Shown here piece after piece: positions 48,512 to 57,232 of a stretch of 64,000 nucleotides of DNA. This DNA comes from Streptomyces sp. CC0208 (lineage in GTDB: Bacteria > Actinomycetota > Actinomycetes > Streptomycetales > Streptomycetaceae), in contig NZ_CP031969.1 in assembly GCF_003443735.1 (NCBI RefSeq), positions 6,820,001 through 6,884,000 of the forward strand, given 5' to 3'. Every line of letters starts with the position of its first letter. Positions within the stretch are counted from its first letter, which is position 1. Below the pieces are notes generated by a model, which made no database searches, was not told the origin of the DNA, and saw nothing but the letters and a program-made list of their open reading frames with translations. The translations under genes were made by a program, and so were the position numbers.

Positions 48512-48916
48512 TCACACCTCCTCGGGTTCGGTGAGCAGCGGGTAGACGCCGTTCTCGTCGTGGTCCTCCCGGCCGGTCACGGGCGGGTTGAACACACAGA
48601 TGCAGCGGAAGTCCTCCTTGACCCGCAGTGTGTGCCGCTCGTGACCGTCCAGGAGGTACATGGTCCCCGGCGTGATCGAGTGCGTCTGCCCGCTCTCGTG
48701 GTCGGTCAGCTCGGCCTCGCCCTCGACGCAGACGACGGCCTCGATGTGGTTCGCGTACCACATCGACGTCTCCGTACCCGCGTACAGGATCGTCTCGTGC
48801 AGCGAGAAGCCGACCCGCTCCTTGGCGAGCACGATGCGTTTGCTCTCCCAGGTGCCGGACGCGGCCTTCACATGCCGGTCGGTGCCTTCGATGTCCTTGA
48901 ACGAGCGGACGATCAC
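48512..48916 (-). CDS. ectC: L-ectoine synthase
   Basis: 134 residues, cupin-fold enzyme cyclising N-gamma-acetyl-diaminobutyrate to ectoine. The start VIVRSFKDIEGTDR and the metal-binding cupin residues in ETILYAGTETSMWYANHIEAV and LLDGHERHTLR match EctC. GTG 48916 is the accepted family start. Length is normal for the family (about 130). Lies between ectB and ectD. Confidence 0.96.
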   Translation of the reverse strand: MIVRSFKDIEGTDRHVKAASGTWESKRIVLAKERVGFSLHETILYAGTETSMWYANHIEAVVCVEGEAELTDHESGQTHSITPGTMYLLDGHERHTLRVKEDFRCICVFNPPVTGREDHDENGVYPLLTEPEEV

Positions 48917-48969
48917 GGTGCTGCGATGCCTCCTACGTAGACGGTGGTTCAGTCGGTGGTTCAGAGGGT

Positions 48970-50241
48970 TCAGACGGTTTCCCGTACGGCACGGGCGAGG
49001 ATGCTCAGCCCCTCGTCCAGTTCCTCGGGGGTGATCGTGAGCGCCGGAAGCAGCTTCACGACCTCGCTCTCGGGGCCCGACGTCTCGATGAGCAGCCCGA
49101 GTTCGAAGGCCCGGTGCGCCACCCGGCCCGCGCGGTCCTTGTCGTGGAACTCCAGGCCCCACACCAGCCCGCGCCCGCGGTACTCCTTGACGTCGGCCAG
49201 GTTCTCCTCGGTGAGGGAGATGAGCCCCTGCTCGACCTGCTCGCCGCGCTGGCGGGTCTGCTTCTCCATCGCGGAACCGTCCGCCCAGTACTGCTCCAGG
49301 GCGGCGGTCGCCGTGACGAACGCCGGGTTGTTGCCGCGGAAGGTGCCGTTGTGCTCGCCCGGCTCCCAGATGTCCAGCTCCGGCTTGAACAGGCACAGGG
49401 ACAGGGGAAGGCCGTAGCCGCTGATGGACTTGGACACGGTGACGATGTCCGGCGTGATGCCCGCCTCCTCGAACGAGAAGAAGGCCCCCGTCCGTCCGCA
49501 GCCCATCTGGATGTCGTCGACGATGAGCAGCATGTCCTGCCGCTCGCACAGCGCGGCGAGCGCCTGGAGCCACTCCCGGCGGGCGACGTTGATGCCGCCC
49601 TCGCCCTGCACGGTCTCCACGATCACGGCGGCCGGCTTGTTGAGACCGGAGCCCTGGTCCTCCAGGAGCCGCTCGAACCACAGGAAGTCCTCGACGGTGC
49701 CGTCGAAGTAGTTGTCGAACGGCATGGGGGTGCCGTGGACGAGCGGGATACCGGCGCCGGCCCGCTTGAAGGCGTTGCCGGTGACGGCGAGGGAGCCCAG
49801 CGACATCCCGTGGAAGGCGTTGGTGAAGGACACGATGGCCTCGCGCCCCTTGACCTTCCGGGCCAGCTTGAGCGCGGCCTCCACGGCGTTGGTGCCCGTC
49901 GGCCCCGGGAACATGACCTTGTACGGCAGGTCGCGCGGGCGCAGCACCAGGTCCTGGAAGGTCTGCAGGAAGGCGCGCTTGGCGGCGGTCGACATGTCGA
50001 GCCCGTGCGTGATGCCGTCGCGCTCCAGGTAGTCGATCAACGCCCGTTTCAGGACGGGGTTGTTGTGGCCGTAGTTCAGTGAACCGGCGCCGGCGAAGAA
50101 GTCCAGGTACGCGTGGCCGTCCTCGTCGTACAGGCGGCTGCCCTGCGCGCGGTCGAAGACGGTGGGCCAGCCGCGGCAGTAGCTGCGTACCTCGGATTCG
50201 ACGGTCTCGAAGACGCTGAGGTCGGGCTGGGTGATGGTCAC
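48970..50241 (-). CDS. ectB: Diaminobutyrate-2-oxoglutarate transaminase
   Basis: 423 residues, class III PLP aminotransferase converting aspartate semialdehyde to L-2,4-diaminobutyrate. Schiff-base Lys in TVSKSISGYG at about residue 269; IVDDIQMGCGRTG is the cofactor Asp block. GTG 50241 is preceded by GAGGAG. Gap of 29 bp to ectA and 53 bp to ectC; the gap contains a repeat of GGTTCA-like units but no promoter was identified. Confidence 0.96.
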   Translation of the reverse strand: MTITQPDLSVFETVESEVRSYCRGWPTVFDRAQGSRLYDEDGHAYLDFFAGAGSLNYGHNNPVLKRALIDYLERDGITHGLDMSTAAKRAFLQTFQDLVLRPRDLPYKVMFPGPTGTNAVEAALKLARKVKGREAIVSFTNAFHGMSLGSLAVTGNAFKRAGAGIPLVHGTPMPFDNYFDGTVEDFLWFERLLEDQGSGLNKPAAVIVETVQGEGGINVARREWLQALAALCERQDMLLIVDDIQMGCGRTGAFFSFEEAGITPDIVTVSKSISGYGLPLSLCLFKPELDIWEPGEHNGTFRGNNPAFVTATAALEQYWADGSAMEKQTRQRGEQVEQGLISLTEENLADVKEYRGRGLVWGLEFHDKDRAGRVAHRAFELGLLIETSGPESEVVKLLPALTITPEELDEGLSILARAVRETV

Positions 50242-50270
50242 GACGAATCGCTCCTCGGGTGCGTGGGGGG

Positions 50271-50798
50271 TCAGGCGGAGGGGGTGGGGGAGGCGGTGGA
50301 GAGGGGCCCGATGCGGTAGAGGACCTCGGGGTCGTGCGGCCCGTCGGGGAACAGGCTCGTGTCGAACAGCACCTCGCGCTCCAGACGGGCGCCACGGCGT
50401 TCGGCGAACGACGTGAACAGCCGCTCGGAGGCGGTGTTGCCCGGCGTGATGGTGGTCTCGACGCTGCCCAGCCCGCGCTCGGCGGCGAGCCGCGCGGTCA
50501 GTCCGTCGAGCAGGGCGGCGGCGAGTCCGCGGCCGCGGTACGCCGAGTCCACGGCCACCTGCCAGACGAGGAGGGTGTCGGGGCGGTCCGGGCGGACGTA
50601 CCCGGTCACGAAGCCGATCGCCTCTCCGCGGTCGTTCCGTGCCACCGCCGACGTGTCGGCGAAGTCGCGACACCACAGCAGATAGCTGTACGACGAGTTC
50701 AGGTCGAGGACCTCGGAGTCGCGGGCGATCCGCCACAGCGCGGCTCCGTCCGCGACCGTCGGCCGGTCGATTTGCAGGTCTGCTTGTGCGGCAGTCAT
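50271..50798 (-). CDS. ectA: L-2,4-diaminobutyrate acetyltransferase
   Basis: 175 residues, GNAT enzyme adding acetyl to the gamma-amino group of diaminobutyrate. Acetyl-CoA loop VDSAYRGRGLAAALLDGL and the EctA segment SYSYLLWCRDFADT are clear. ATG 50798 has no ribosome site; TAAATT at 50808-50813 (minus strand) could be a -10 box giving a nearly leaderless message. Longer starts up to 50951 are open but lie in AT-rich non-coding-type sequence. First gene of ectABCD, which is expected to respond to salt and heat. Confidence 0.94.
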   Translation of the reverse strand: MTAAQADLQIDRPTVADGAALWRIARDSEVLDLNSSYSYLLWCRDFADTSAVARNDRGEAIGFVTGYVRPDRPDTLLVWQVAVDSAYRGRGLAAALLDGLTARLAAERGLGSVETTITPGNTASERLFTSFAERRGARLEREVLFDTSLFPDGPHDPEVLYRIGPLSTASPTPSA

Positions 50799-50803
50799 GC
50801 GAA

Positions 50804-50827
50804 TTGAATTTACCGAGGGAAATTCAA
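50804..50827. promoter_or_regulatory. Inverted repeat at the ectA start
   Basis: TTGAATTT-N8-AAATTCAA, perfect 8-bp arms, ending 6 bp from the ectA ATG. It overlaps the likely -10 region, so it is a good operator candidate. AT-rich operators of this kind are uncommon in this genome. Confidence 0.5.
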
Positions 50828-51138
50828 AATTGCATCGTCGGACGGGGTTACGTGCGGGCGTTTCATGTGTTATCACGCGGGCGCGCGCCGACGCGCAAGA
50901 AGTGACCGTTATGAACCATTGTGCCCAGTAAATAACGGACAAATTGATCATGGTGTGTAACGCGTCACAAGCATGTAACCCCCACGAGATCCGCCTGAAT
51001 TCCCTCGCTTCGCGTTCGCAGAATCTTTGCGTTTAGGTCGAGGGAAAGCGGGCAGAAGAAGACGGGAAGCTATTCTCCGATAAACCCCGGAATTACCTTG
51101 CTAATTATGCACCCGTTAATGAAGGAGTCGGCCGAGGG
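50828..51138. other. AT-rich non-coding region upstream of ectA
   Basis: About 310 bp, markedly richer in A+T than the rest of the window. It contains short repeats such as GTGTAAC/ATGTAAC (50954-50979), an inverted TTCCCTCG/CGAGGGAA pair (51000-51007, 51039-51046) and stretches such as GGAATTACCTTGCTAATTATG. No coding frame is supported. It must hold the ect promoter region and the end of the aminotransferase transcript. Confidence 0.6.
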
Positions 51139-52239
51139 CTACCGCCACGCGTCCTCCGCGGCGCGCAGCGCGCTTTCCACGTCCGCCGCGATCCCCTTCT
51201 CCCGCAGCGCCGCACCCAGCGCCGCCAGGCTCGCCCGCACCGCCCCCAGTGTCGCGTCCACCCCGTAGTGGTTGACCCGGATCATCTCCTTGGCCAGGGC
51301 GCCCCCGCCCGCGGCCAGCGGGAGCGCGGGGTCGCAGGACAGGGCCCGGGTGACGAGCTCCGAGGCCGCCACGCCGGACGGCGCACGCAGTGTCGTGGCG
51401 GCCGGAGCGGCCTCGCGGTCCTCGTGGACATAGGGCTCCAGGCCCCCGCCGAGCGCCCGCGCCCCCGCCCGGGTCGCCGCGGCGGCGGCCCGGTGCCGGC
51501 CCATCACCGCGTCCAGCCCGTCCGCCTCGATCCGCTCGACGCACGCCTCCAGTGCCAGCATCTCCAGCTGCGCCGGAGCGTGCAGCAGGGCCTTGCGGCC
51601 GCCGTCGATCCAGCGCTCCTTCCAGTCCAGGAGGGACAGGTACGACCGGCGCGGGGCCTTCGGGTTCGCCGCCATCCGGGCCCACGCCCGCTCGCTCACC
51701 GACACCGCCGAGACACCCGCGGGGCCGCCCATCGCCTTCTGCGCCCCGATCACGCACAGGTCCACACCCCACGCGTCCGGCAGCACCGGCTCGGCGCCGA
51801 CGGAGGCGACCGCGTCGAGGTAGAAGAGGGCGCCCTGCCGCCGTACGACCTCTCCGATCTCCGCGACCGGGTTGGTGTTCCCCGTCGCCGCCTCCGCGTG
51901 CACCAGTGACACGAAGTCGATCGCCGGGTGCTCCTCGAACGCCGCCGCGATCTGCGCGGCCGTCACCGCCGTGTGGAACGGCACCGCGAGGTCGATCACC
52001 GTCGCGCCGCAGTCCCGCAGCCAGTCCCCGAAGGTCTGCCCGTACGGACCGGTGATGACGTTCAGCGCGGTCGTACCCGGACCGGCCGTGGAGCGGATCG
52101 CCCCCTCCAGCGGCAGCAGCGCCTCACCCTGCATGATCACGACGTCCTGCTCGGTGCGCAGCAGCCGCGCCACACGGTCCTCGATCGAGGCGAACTGTGC
52201 CGCGCCGAGCGGGGCCAGGTCCAGGAAGGGGTGCGTCAC
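51139..52239 (-). CDS. Class V aminotransferase (alanine-glyoxylate/serine-pyruvate type)
   Basis: 366 residues, PLP fold type I. Schiff-base Lys in VIGAQKAMGGPAG at about 165; YLDAVASVGAEP carries the cofactor Asp; FGDWLRDCGATV and NTNPVAEIG are typical of the serine-pyruvate/alanine-glyoxylate group. GTG 52239 is favoured (GAGAG 8 bp upstream); GTG 52260 is an alternative without a ribosome site. It diverges from the amino-acid ABC genes, suggesting a link with amino-acid uptake or turnover. Confidence 0.85.
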   Translation of the reverse strand: MTHPFLDLAPLGAAQFASIEDRVARLLRTEQDVVIMQGEALLPLEGAIRSTAGPGTTALNVITGPYGQTFGDWLRDCGATVIDLAVPFHTAVTAAQIAAAFEEHPAIDFVSLVHAEAATGNTNPVAEIGEVVRRQGALFYLDAVASVGAEPVLPDAWGVDLCVIGAQKAMGGPAGVSAVSVSERAWARMAANPKAPRRSYLSLLDWKERWIDGGRKALLHAPAQLEMLALEACVERIEADGLDAVMGRHRAAAAATRAGARALGGGLEPYVHEDREAAPAATTLRAPSGVAASELVTRALSCDPALPLAAGGGALAKEMIRVNHYGVDATLGAVRASLAALGAALREKGIAADVESALRAAEDAWR

Positions 52240-52349
52240 GACGGTGCTCTCTTCGCTCACTGGGGTAGACGTGACGAGCGTAACCGTTCCCCTGCAACCC
52301 CCGACGACTGGCGACTTCTTAGGCTGAACGGCCTCGCAACCATCGGTTT

Positions 52350-52380
52350 GGTTTGAGAGACTCAAACCTTTCCTTATAAT
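52350..52380 (+). promoter_or_regulatory. Promoter with embedded 19-bp operator before the amino-acid ABC operon
   Basis: GGTTTGAG-AGA-CTCAAACC (52350-52368), a perfect palindrome with 3-bp centre, covers TTGAGA (52353-52358), a fair -35 box. A consensus TATAAT lies at 52375-52380, 16 bp further on, about 33 bp before the GTG start. Repressor binding would block this promoter directly. Confidence 0.75.
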
Positions 52381-52413
52381 CGGAACCCACAGTTCCCCCA
52401 CAGGAGGCCTCCC

Positions 52414-53265
52414 GTGAACACCCTCTCCGGGCGCCGGACCCGCGTCCTGGCCGCCACCACCGCGACGGCCGGGCTCCTGCTCGTCGCCGCCTGCACCTCC
52501 AGCGACGACGGCGGCAGCGGTTCGAAGACCGCCGCGGGCGGGGTCGAACTGGTCAAGGCCGGACAGCTCACCACCTGCACCCACCTGCCCTACCCGCCCT
52601 TCCAGTCGGAGATCGACGGCAAGGTCCAGGGCTTCGACGTCTCGCTCATCGACCTGGTCGCCAAGGACCTGGGCGTGAAGCAGGAGATTCTCGACACCCC
52701 CTTCGAGAACTTCAAGACCGGCGCCTTCCTCAACTCCGGCTCGTGCGACCTGGCCGCGGCCGGCATGACCATCACCGAGGAGCGCAAGAAGAACGTCGAC
52801 TTCTCGGACCCCTACTTCGACGCCACCCAGGCCCTCCTGGTCGCCAAGGGCAGCGGGATCTCCTCGCTCGCCGACGCCAAGGCGAAGAAGGTCAAGCTCG
52901 GCGCCCAGGCGCAGACCACCGGCGAGGACTACGTCAAGGGTCAGGGCTTCGACCCGGTCTCCTTCGAGTCCTCCGACGCCGTGCTCAACGGTCTGCGCTC
53001 CGGTCAGGTCAAGGCCGTCGTCATCGACTACCCGGTCGTCCAGGGCTGGCTGAAGAACAAGGCCAACGCCGACGCCTTCCAGGTCGCCGACAACATCAAC
53101 ACCGGTGAGCAGTACGGCTTCACGGTGAAGAAGGGCAACACCAAGCTGCTGGCCGCCGTCAACAAGGCGCTCTCGGACGCCAAGGCCGACGGCACCTACA
53201 AGAAGCTCTACGAGAAGTGGATCGGCCCGTACGACGCCTCGGCCGCGTCGCCCTCCGCCTCATGA
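52414..53265 (+). CDS. Amino-acid ABC transporter substrate-binding lipoprotein
   Basis: 283 residues, family 3 solute-binding protein. Lipobox VAACTSSDD with lipidated Cys at about residue 28. Binding-fold signatures: LTTCTHLPYPPFQ, GFDVSLIDLVAKDLG, CDLAAAGMTITEERKKNVDFSDPYF. Substrate class: polar amino acid. AGGAGG precedes GTG 52414. First gene of a three-gene importer; the adjacent amidohydrolase and the divergent aminotransferase suggest an amino-acid derivative as the ligand. Confidence 0.93.
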   Translation: MNTLSGRRTRVLAATTATAGLLLVAACTSSDDGGSGSKTAAGGVELVKAGQLTTCTHLPYPPFQSEIDGKVQGFDVSLIDLVAKDLGVKQEILDTPFENFKTGAFLNSGSCDLAAAGMTITEERKKNVDFSDPYFDATQALLVAKGSGISSLADAKAKKVKLGAQAQTTGEDYVKGQGFDPVSFESSDAVLNGLRSGQVKAVVIDYPVVQGWLKNKANADAFQVADNINTGEQYGFTVKKGNTKLLAAVNKALSDAKADGTYKKLYEKWIGPYDASAASPSAS

Positions 53266-54095
53266 CCGCGACGGACGCACAACTCCAGCCTCGCAAAAAG
53301 GGCCTGAGCCGACGTCAGAAGCGCAGCCTGTCCCGCGGTATTCAGTACGTCGTCTTCGTGGCCGTCGTGATCGCCTTCGCGGTCTCGGCGGACTGGGGCC
53401 GGCTGAAGAACCAGTTCGCGCAGGCGGACATCGCCGACCAGATGTTCCCCGACGTCATCACGCTGGCGTTGAAGAACACTGTGCTCTACACGCTGTCCGG
53501 TTTCGTCGTCGGGCTCGTCCTCGGCATGGTCATCGCGCTGATGCGACTGTCGTCGGTGGGCCCGTACCGCTGGTTCGCCGGTGTCTACATCGAGATCTTC
53601 CGCGGTCTGCCCGCGCTGCTGATCTTCATCTTCATCGGCGTGGCCGTACCGCTCGCGTTCCCCGGCACGGAGATCATCGGCGGCACGTACGGCAAGGTCG
53701 CCCTCGCGCTCGGCCTGGTGGCGGCGGCCTACATGGCGGAGACGATCCGCGCGGGCATCCAGGCGGTGCCCAAGGGACAGATGGAGGCGGCCCGTTCCCT
53801 GGGCTTCTCCCCGGCCCGCGCGATGGTCTCGATCATCATCCCGCAGGCCTTCCGGATCATCCTCCCGCCGCTGACCAACGAACTCGTCCTGCTCTTCAAG
53901 GACTCCTCCCTGGTGCTGTTCCTCGGAGTCACCCTTGAGGAGCGCGAACTGTCCAAGTACGGCCGCGACCTGGCCAGTACGACCGCCAACTCCACGCCGA
54001 TCCTCGTCGCCGGCCTGTGCTACCTGCTGGTGACGATCCCGCTCGGGTTCGTGGTCCGCCGTATGGAGGCCAAGGCCCAGGAGGCCGTGAAATGA
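53262..54095 (+). CDS. Amino-acid ABC transporter permease
   Basis: 277 residues. A basic N-terminal tail of about 25 residues precedes the HisM-type permease domain (about five spans; ALKNTVLYTLSGFVVGLVLG opening). The EAA-like loop is MEAARSLGFSPARAMVSIII. ATG 53262 overlaps the binding-protein stop and sets the start. Only one permease gene is present, so it probably works as a homodimer. Confidence 0.93.
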   Translation: MTATDAQLQPRKKGLSRRQKRSLSRGIQYVVFVAVVIAFAVSADWGRLKNQFAQADIADQMFPDVITLALKNTVLYTLSGFVVGLVLGMVIALMRLSSVGPYRWFAGVYIEIFRGLPALLIFIFIGVAVPLAFPGTEIIGGTYGKVALALGLVAAAYMAETIRAGIQAVPKGQMEAARSLGFSPARAMVSIIIPQAFRIILPPLTNELVLLFKDSSLVLFLGVTLEERELSKYGRDLASTTANSTPILVAGLCYLLVTIPLGFVVRRMEAKAQEAVK

Positions 54096-54895
54096 CCGTT
54101 GAGGCGAGCCGGCCGGAGATCGAAGTACGCGGTCTGCACAAGTCGTTCGGCACCAACGAGGTTCTCAAGGGCATCGACCTGGAGATCGGCCAGGGCGAGG
54201 TCGTCTGTGTGATCGGCCCCTCCGGCTCGGGCAAGTCCACGCTGCTGCGGTGCGTGAACCTCCTGGAGGAGCCGACGAAGGGACAGGTCTTCGTCGGCGG
54301 CACCGAACTCACCGACCCCGACGTGGACATCGACGCCGTACGCCGCCGTATCGGCATGGTCTTCCAGCAGTTCAACCTGTTCCCGCACCTCACGGTGACC
54401 GAGAACCTCACGCTGCCGCAGCGCAGGGTCCTCAGGCGGGACAAGGCGAAGGCCGCGAAGGTGGCCGCCGAGAACCTGGAGCGCGTGGGCCTCGCCGAGA
54501 AGGCGGACGCCTATCCCGCCTCCCTGTCCGGCGGTCAGCAGCAGCGGGTCGCGATCGCCCGGTCCCTGTCCATGGGCCCCGAGGTGATGCTCTTCGACGA
54601 GCCGACCTCGGCCCTCGACCCGGAGCTGGTGGGCGATGTGCTGGCGGTCATGCGCATGCTGGCCCAGGAGGGCATGACGATGATGGTCGTCACCCACGAG
54701 ATGACCTTCGCCCGCGAGGTCGCCGACCGGGTCGTCTTCATGGACGGCGGGGTGATCGTCGAGGACGGCACCCCGGCCCAGGTCATCGGCGATCCCAGCC
54801 ATGAGCGCACCCGCCACTTCCTCTCCCGGCTCCTCGACCCCGCGATGGCCCAGGTCGAGGAGGAGACCTCCGACCAGCTGGGCAAGGACGGCTAG
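54092..54895 (+). CDS. Amino-acid ABC transporter ATP-binding protein
   Basis: 267 residues. Walker A GPSGSGKST at 42-50, Q-loop FQQFNLFPH, signature LSGGQQQRVA at about 146, Walker B VMLFDEPTSALDP at about 167, and the switch His in VVTHEM. GlnQ/HisP type. ATG 54092 overlaps the permease stop. Unlike the two sugar importers in the window, this system carries its own ATPase. Confidence 0.95.
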   Translation: MTVEASRPEIEVRGLHKSFGTNEVLKGIDLEIGQGEVVCVIGPSGSGKSTLLRCVNLLEEPTKGQVFVGGTELTDPDVDIDAVRRRIGMVFQQFNLFPHLTVTENLTLPQRRVLRRDKAKAAKVAAENLERVGLAEKADAYPASLSGGQQQRVAIARSLSMGPEVMLFDEPTSALDPELVGDVLAVMRMLAQEGMTMMVVTHEMTFAREVADRVVFMDGGVIVEDGTPAQVIGDPSHERTRHFLSRLLDPAMAQVEEETSDQLGKDG

Positions 54896-54916
54896 ACGGT
54901 CACTAAGGTGCGGTCC

Positions 54917-56008
54917 ATGAACGATCGCGCGGTGCTGCACGTGAAGGGCCGGATCCTGGCCGGTCCCGAGGACGTCCGGGACGAGTTGTGGGTGGTCGAC
55001 GGGCGGATCTCCTACGACCGTCCCGTCGCCGCCCGTGACGTCCGGACGGTGTCGGGCTGGGCGCTGCCGGGTCTGGTGGACGCGCACTGCCACGTGGGCC
55101 TGGGCGCGCACGGCCCGGTCGAACAGGACGTGGCCGAGAAGCAGGCGCTGGCCGACCGGGAGGCCGGCACCCTGCTGATCCGCGACGCGGGATCGCCCTC
55201 CGACACCCGCTGGGTGGACGACCGCGAGGACCTGCCGAAGATCATCAGGGCCGGCCGGCACATCGCCCGCACCCGCCGCTACATCAGGAACTACGCCTGG
55301 GAGATCGAGCCCGAGGACCTCGTCGCGTACGTCGCACAGGAGGCCCGCCGGGGTGACGGCTGGGTGAAGCTGGTCGGCGACTGGATCGACCGCGAGGTCG
55401 GCGACCTGGCCCCCAGCTGGCCGCGAGAGGCGGCCGAGGCGGCCATCGCGGAGGCCCACCGCCTCGGCGCCCGCGTCACCGCCCACTGCTTCGCCGAGAA
55501 CTCCCTGAAGGACCTGGTCGAGGCGGGCATCGACTGTGTCGAACACGCGACGGGCCTCACGGACGACCTGATCCCGCTCTTCGCCGACCGAGGCGTCGCG
55601 ATCGTCCCGACCCTGGTCAACATCGCGACCTTCCCCAAGCTGGCGGACGGCGGCGAGTCCAAGTTCCCCCGCTGGTCCGCCCACATGCGCCGGCTCCACG
55701 AGCGCCGCTACGACACCGTCCGCGGCGCCTACGACGCCGGTATCCCGGTCTACGTCGGCACGGACGCGGGCGGCACCCTCCCGCACGGCCTGGTGGCGGC
55801 GGAGGTCGCCGAACTCGTGACGGCCGGAATCCCCCCGCTGGACGCGCTGTCGGCGACGACCTGGGGCGCCCGGAACTGGCTGGGACGCCCCGGCCTGGAG
55901 GAGGGGGCGTCCGCGGACCTGGTGGTGTATGAGCAGGACCCGCGCACGGACGTACGGGTCCTGGCGGCCCCGCTCCAGGTCGTGCTGAACGGCCGGGTGG
56001 TGCAGTAG
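54917..56008 (+). CDS. Amidohydrolase-family metal-dependent hydrolase
   Basis: 363 residues, TIM-barrel amidohydrolase with the metal motif DAHCH at about residues 55-59, later His in TAHCFAEN and EHATGL, and Asp in VGTDAGG. A Lys in WVKLVGDW (about 148) might be the carbamylated bridging residue. AAGGTG precedes ATG 54917, 21 bp after the ABC ATPase gene, so probably the last gene of that operon. It may act on an imported dipeptide-like or N-acyl compound (prolidase/imidazolonepropionase-like relatives). Confidence 0.88.
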   Translation: MNDRAVLHVKGRILAGPEDVRDELWVVDGRISYDRPVAARDVRTVSGWALPGLVDAHCHVGLGAHGPVEQDVAEKQALADREAGTLLIRDAGSPSDTRWVDDREDLPKIIRAGRHIARTRRYIRNYAWEIEPEDLVAYVAQEARRGDGWVKLVGDWIDREVGDLAPSWPREAAEAAIAEAHRLGARVTAHCFAENSLKDLVEAGIDCVEHATGLTDDLIPLFADRGVAIVPTLVNIATFPKLADGGESKFPRWSAHMRRLHERRYDTVRGAYDAGIPVYVGTDAGGTLPHGLVAAEVAELVTAGIPPLDALSATTWGARNWLGRPGLEEGASADLVVYEQDPRTDVRVLAAPLQVVLNGRVVQ

Positions 56009-56155
56009 GGGCGCCACGATCGTGTGAACTCCCGGCGGATCGCCGTGGAACGACCCCGCTTTCGAACCCGCCTTCGCGGTCCGGGGCCCGGGCCTAGTTC
56101 TACTCGGTCCTTCCGACGGGCACCGTCGAGATCCGTTTCCCCGACGGCACCCGCC

Positions 56156-57232
56156 TCAGTGCTGGGCCAGCGTCACGGCCTGATCCAGTGCCTGGAGAAA
56201 GGAGTTGACCGTCGCCCGGTCCCGCACCGCGAGCCGCAGCCACTCCTCGCCGAGCCCCGGGAACGTGTCCCCGCGCCGCACCGCGAAACCCAGGTCGCGT
56301 AGATGCCGTCGTACGGCGGCCGCCTTCGGCAGACGTACGAGGACGAAGGGGCCTTCGGCCGGTTCGACCACCCGCAGGCCGTCCGGGGCGAACTCCCGCA
56401 GCCCGGCGACGAGATGGGCCCGGTCGGTGCCGACGCGGTGGGCCGCGTGGGCGGCCTCCGCCAGCGCCCGCGGCTCCAGGCACGCCACGGCCGCCGCGAG
56501 GGCCGGGGTGGACACCGGCCACAGGGGCTGGGCCCGCTCCAGGGCGGTGATCGTCTCCGGGGCGGCGAGGACGTAACCGATGCGGAGTCCGGCCAGGCCC
56601 CAGGTCTTTGTCAGGCTGCGCAGGACGACGAGTCCGGGCACGTCCGTCCGTCCGGCCAGGGCCTCGCGCTCGCCCGGCACCGCGTCCAGGAACGCCTCGT
56701 CCACCACCAACGTCCGCCCGGGACGCGCCAGTCCGGCGATCGTGGCGGCCGGGTGCAGGACGGATGTGGGGTTGGTCGGGTTGCCGACGATCACCAGGTC
56801 GGCGTCCTCGGGGACGGCCGCCGGATCGAGCCGGAAGCCGTCCTCCTCCCGCAGCAGCACCCGGTCGACCACGTGCCCGGCATCCCGCAGGGCCGCCTCC
56901 GGCTCGGTGAACTGCGGGTGGACCACCACGGCGTGACGAATCGTCAGGGCGCGGGCGAGCAGCACGAACGCCTCGGCCGCTCCCGCCGTCAGCAGCACCC
57001 GTGCCACGGGCACCTCGTGCCGGGCGGCCACCGCCGCCCGCGCCTGCCGCCCGTCGGGATAGGCGGCGAGCCCGGCCAGCGACCCGGCGATCCGCTCCCG
57101 CAGCCAGGCCGGGGGAGTGTCCGCGCGGACGTTCACGGCGAGATCCGTGAGCCGCGCACCGTCGTCCCGCACCTCGGCGTCGCCGTGGTGCCGCAGATCG
57201 TGTCCCTCGCCGTGGGTGCTGTCAGTGCGCAT
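56156..57232 (-). CDS. cobC: PLP-dependent cobalamin-cluster aminotransferase/decarboxylase (CobC/CobD-like)
   Basis: 358 residues, fold type I PLP enzyme (histidinol-phosphate aminotransferase branch). VGNPTNPTSV binds the cofactor, LVVDEAFLD holds the Asp, and LRSLTKTWGLAGLRIGY carries the Schiff-base Lys at about residue 215. At the end of a corrin operon such proteins are taken as threonine-phosphate decarboxylases supplying aminopropanol; the actinobacterial group (Rv2231c-like) has not, as far as I know, been settled biochemically. The first 11 bp overlap the cbiX gene. Confidence 0.83.
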   Translation of the reverse strand: MRTDSTHGEGHDLRHHGDAEVRDDGARLTDLAVNVRADTPPAWLRERIAGSLAGLAAYPDGRQARAAVAARHEVPVARVLLTAGAAEAFVLLARALTIRHAVVVHPQFTEPEAALRDAGHVVDRVLLREEDGFRLDPAAVPEDADLVIVGNPTNPTSVLHPAATIAGLARPGRTLVVDEAFLDAVPGEREALAGRTDVPGLVVLRSLTKTWGLAGLRIGYVLAAPETITALERAQPLWPVSTPALAAAVACLEPRALAEAAHAAHRVGTDRAHLVAGLREFAPDGLRVVEPAEGPFVLVRLPKAAAVRRHLRDLGFAVRRGDTFPGLGEEWLRLAVRDRATVNSFLQALDQAVTLAQH

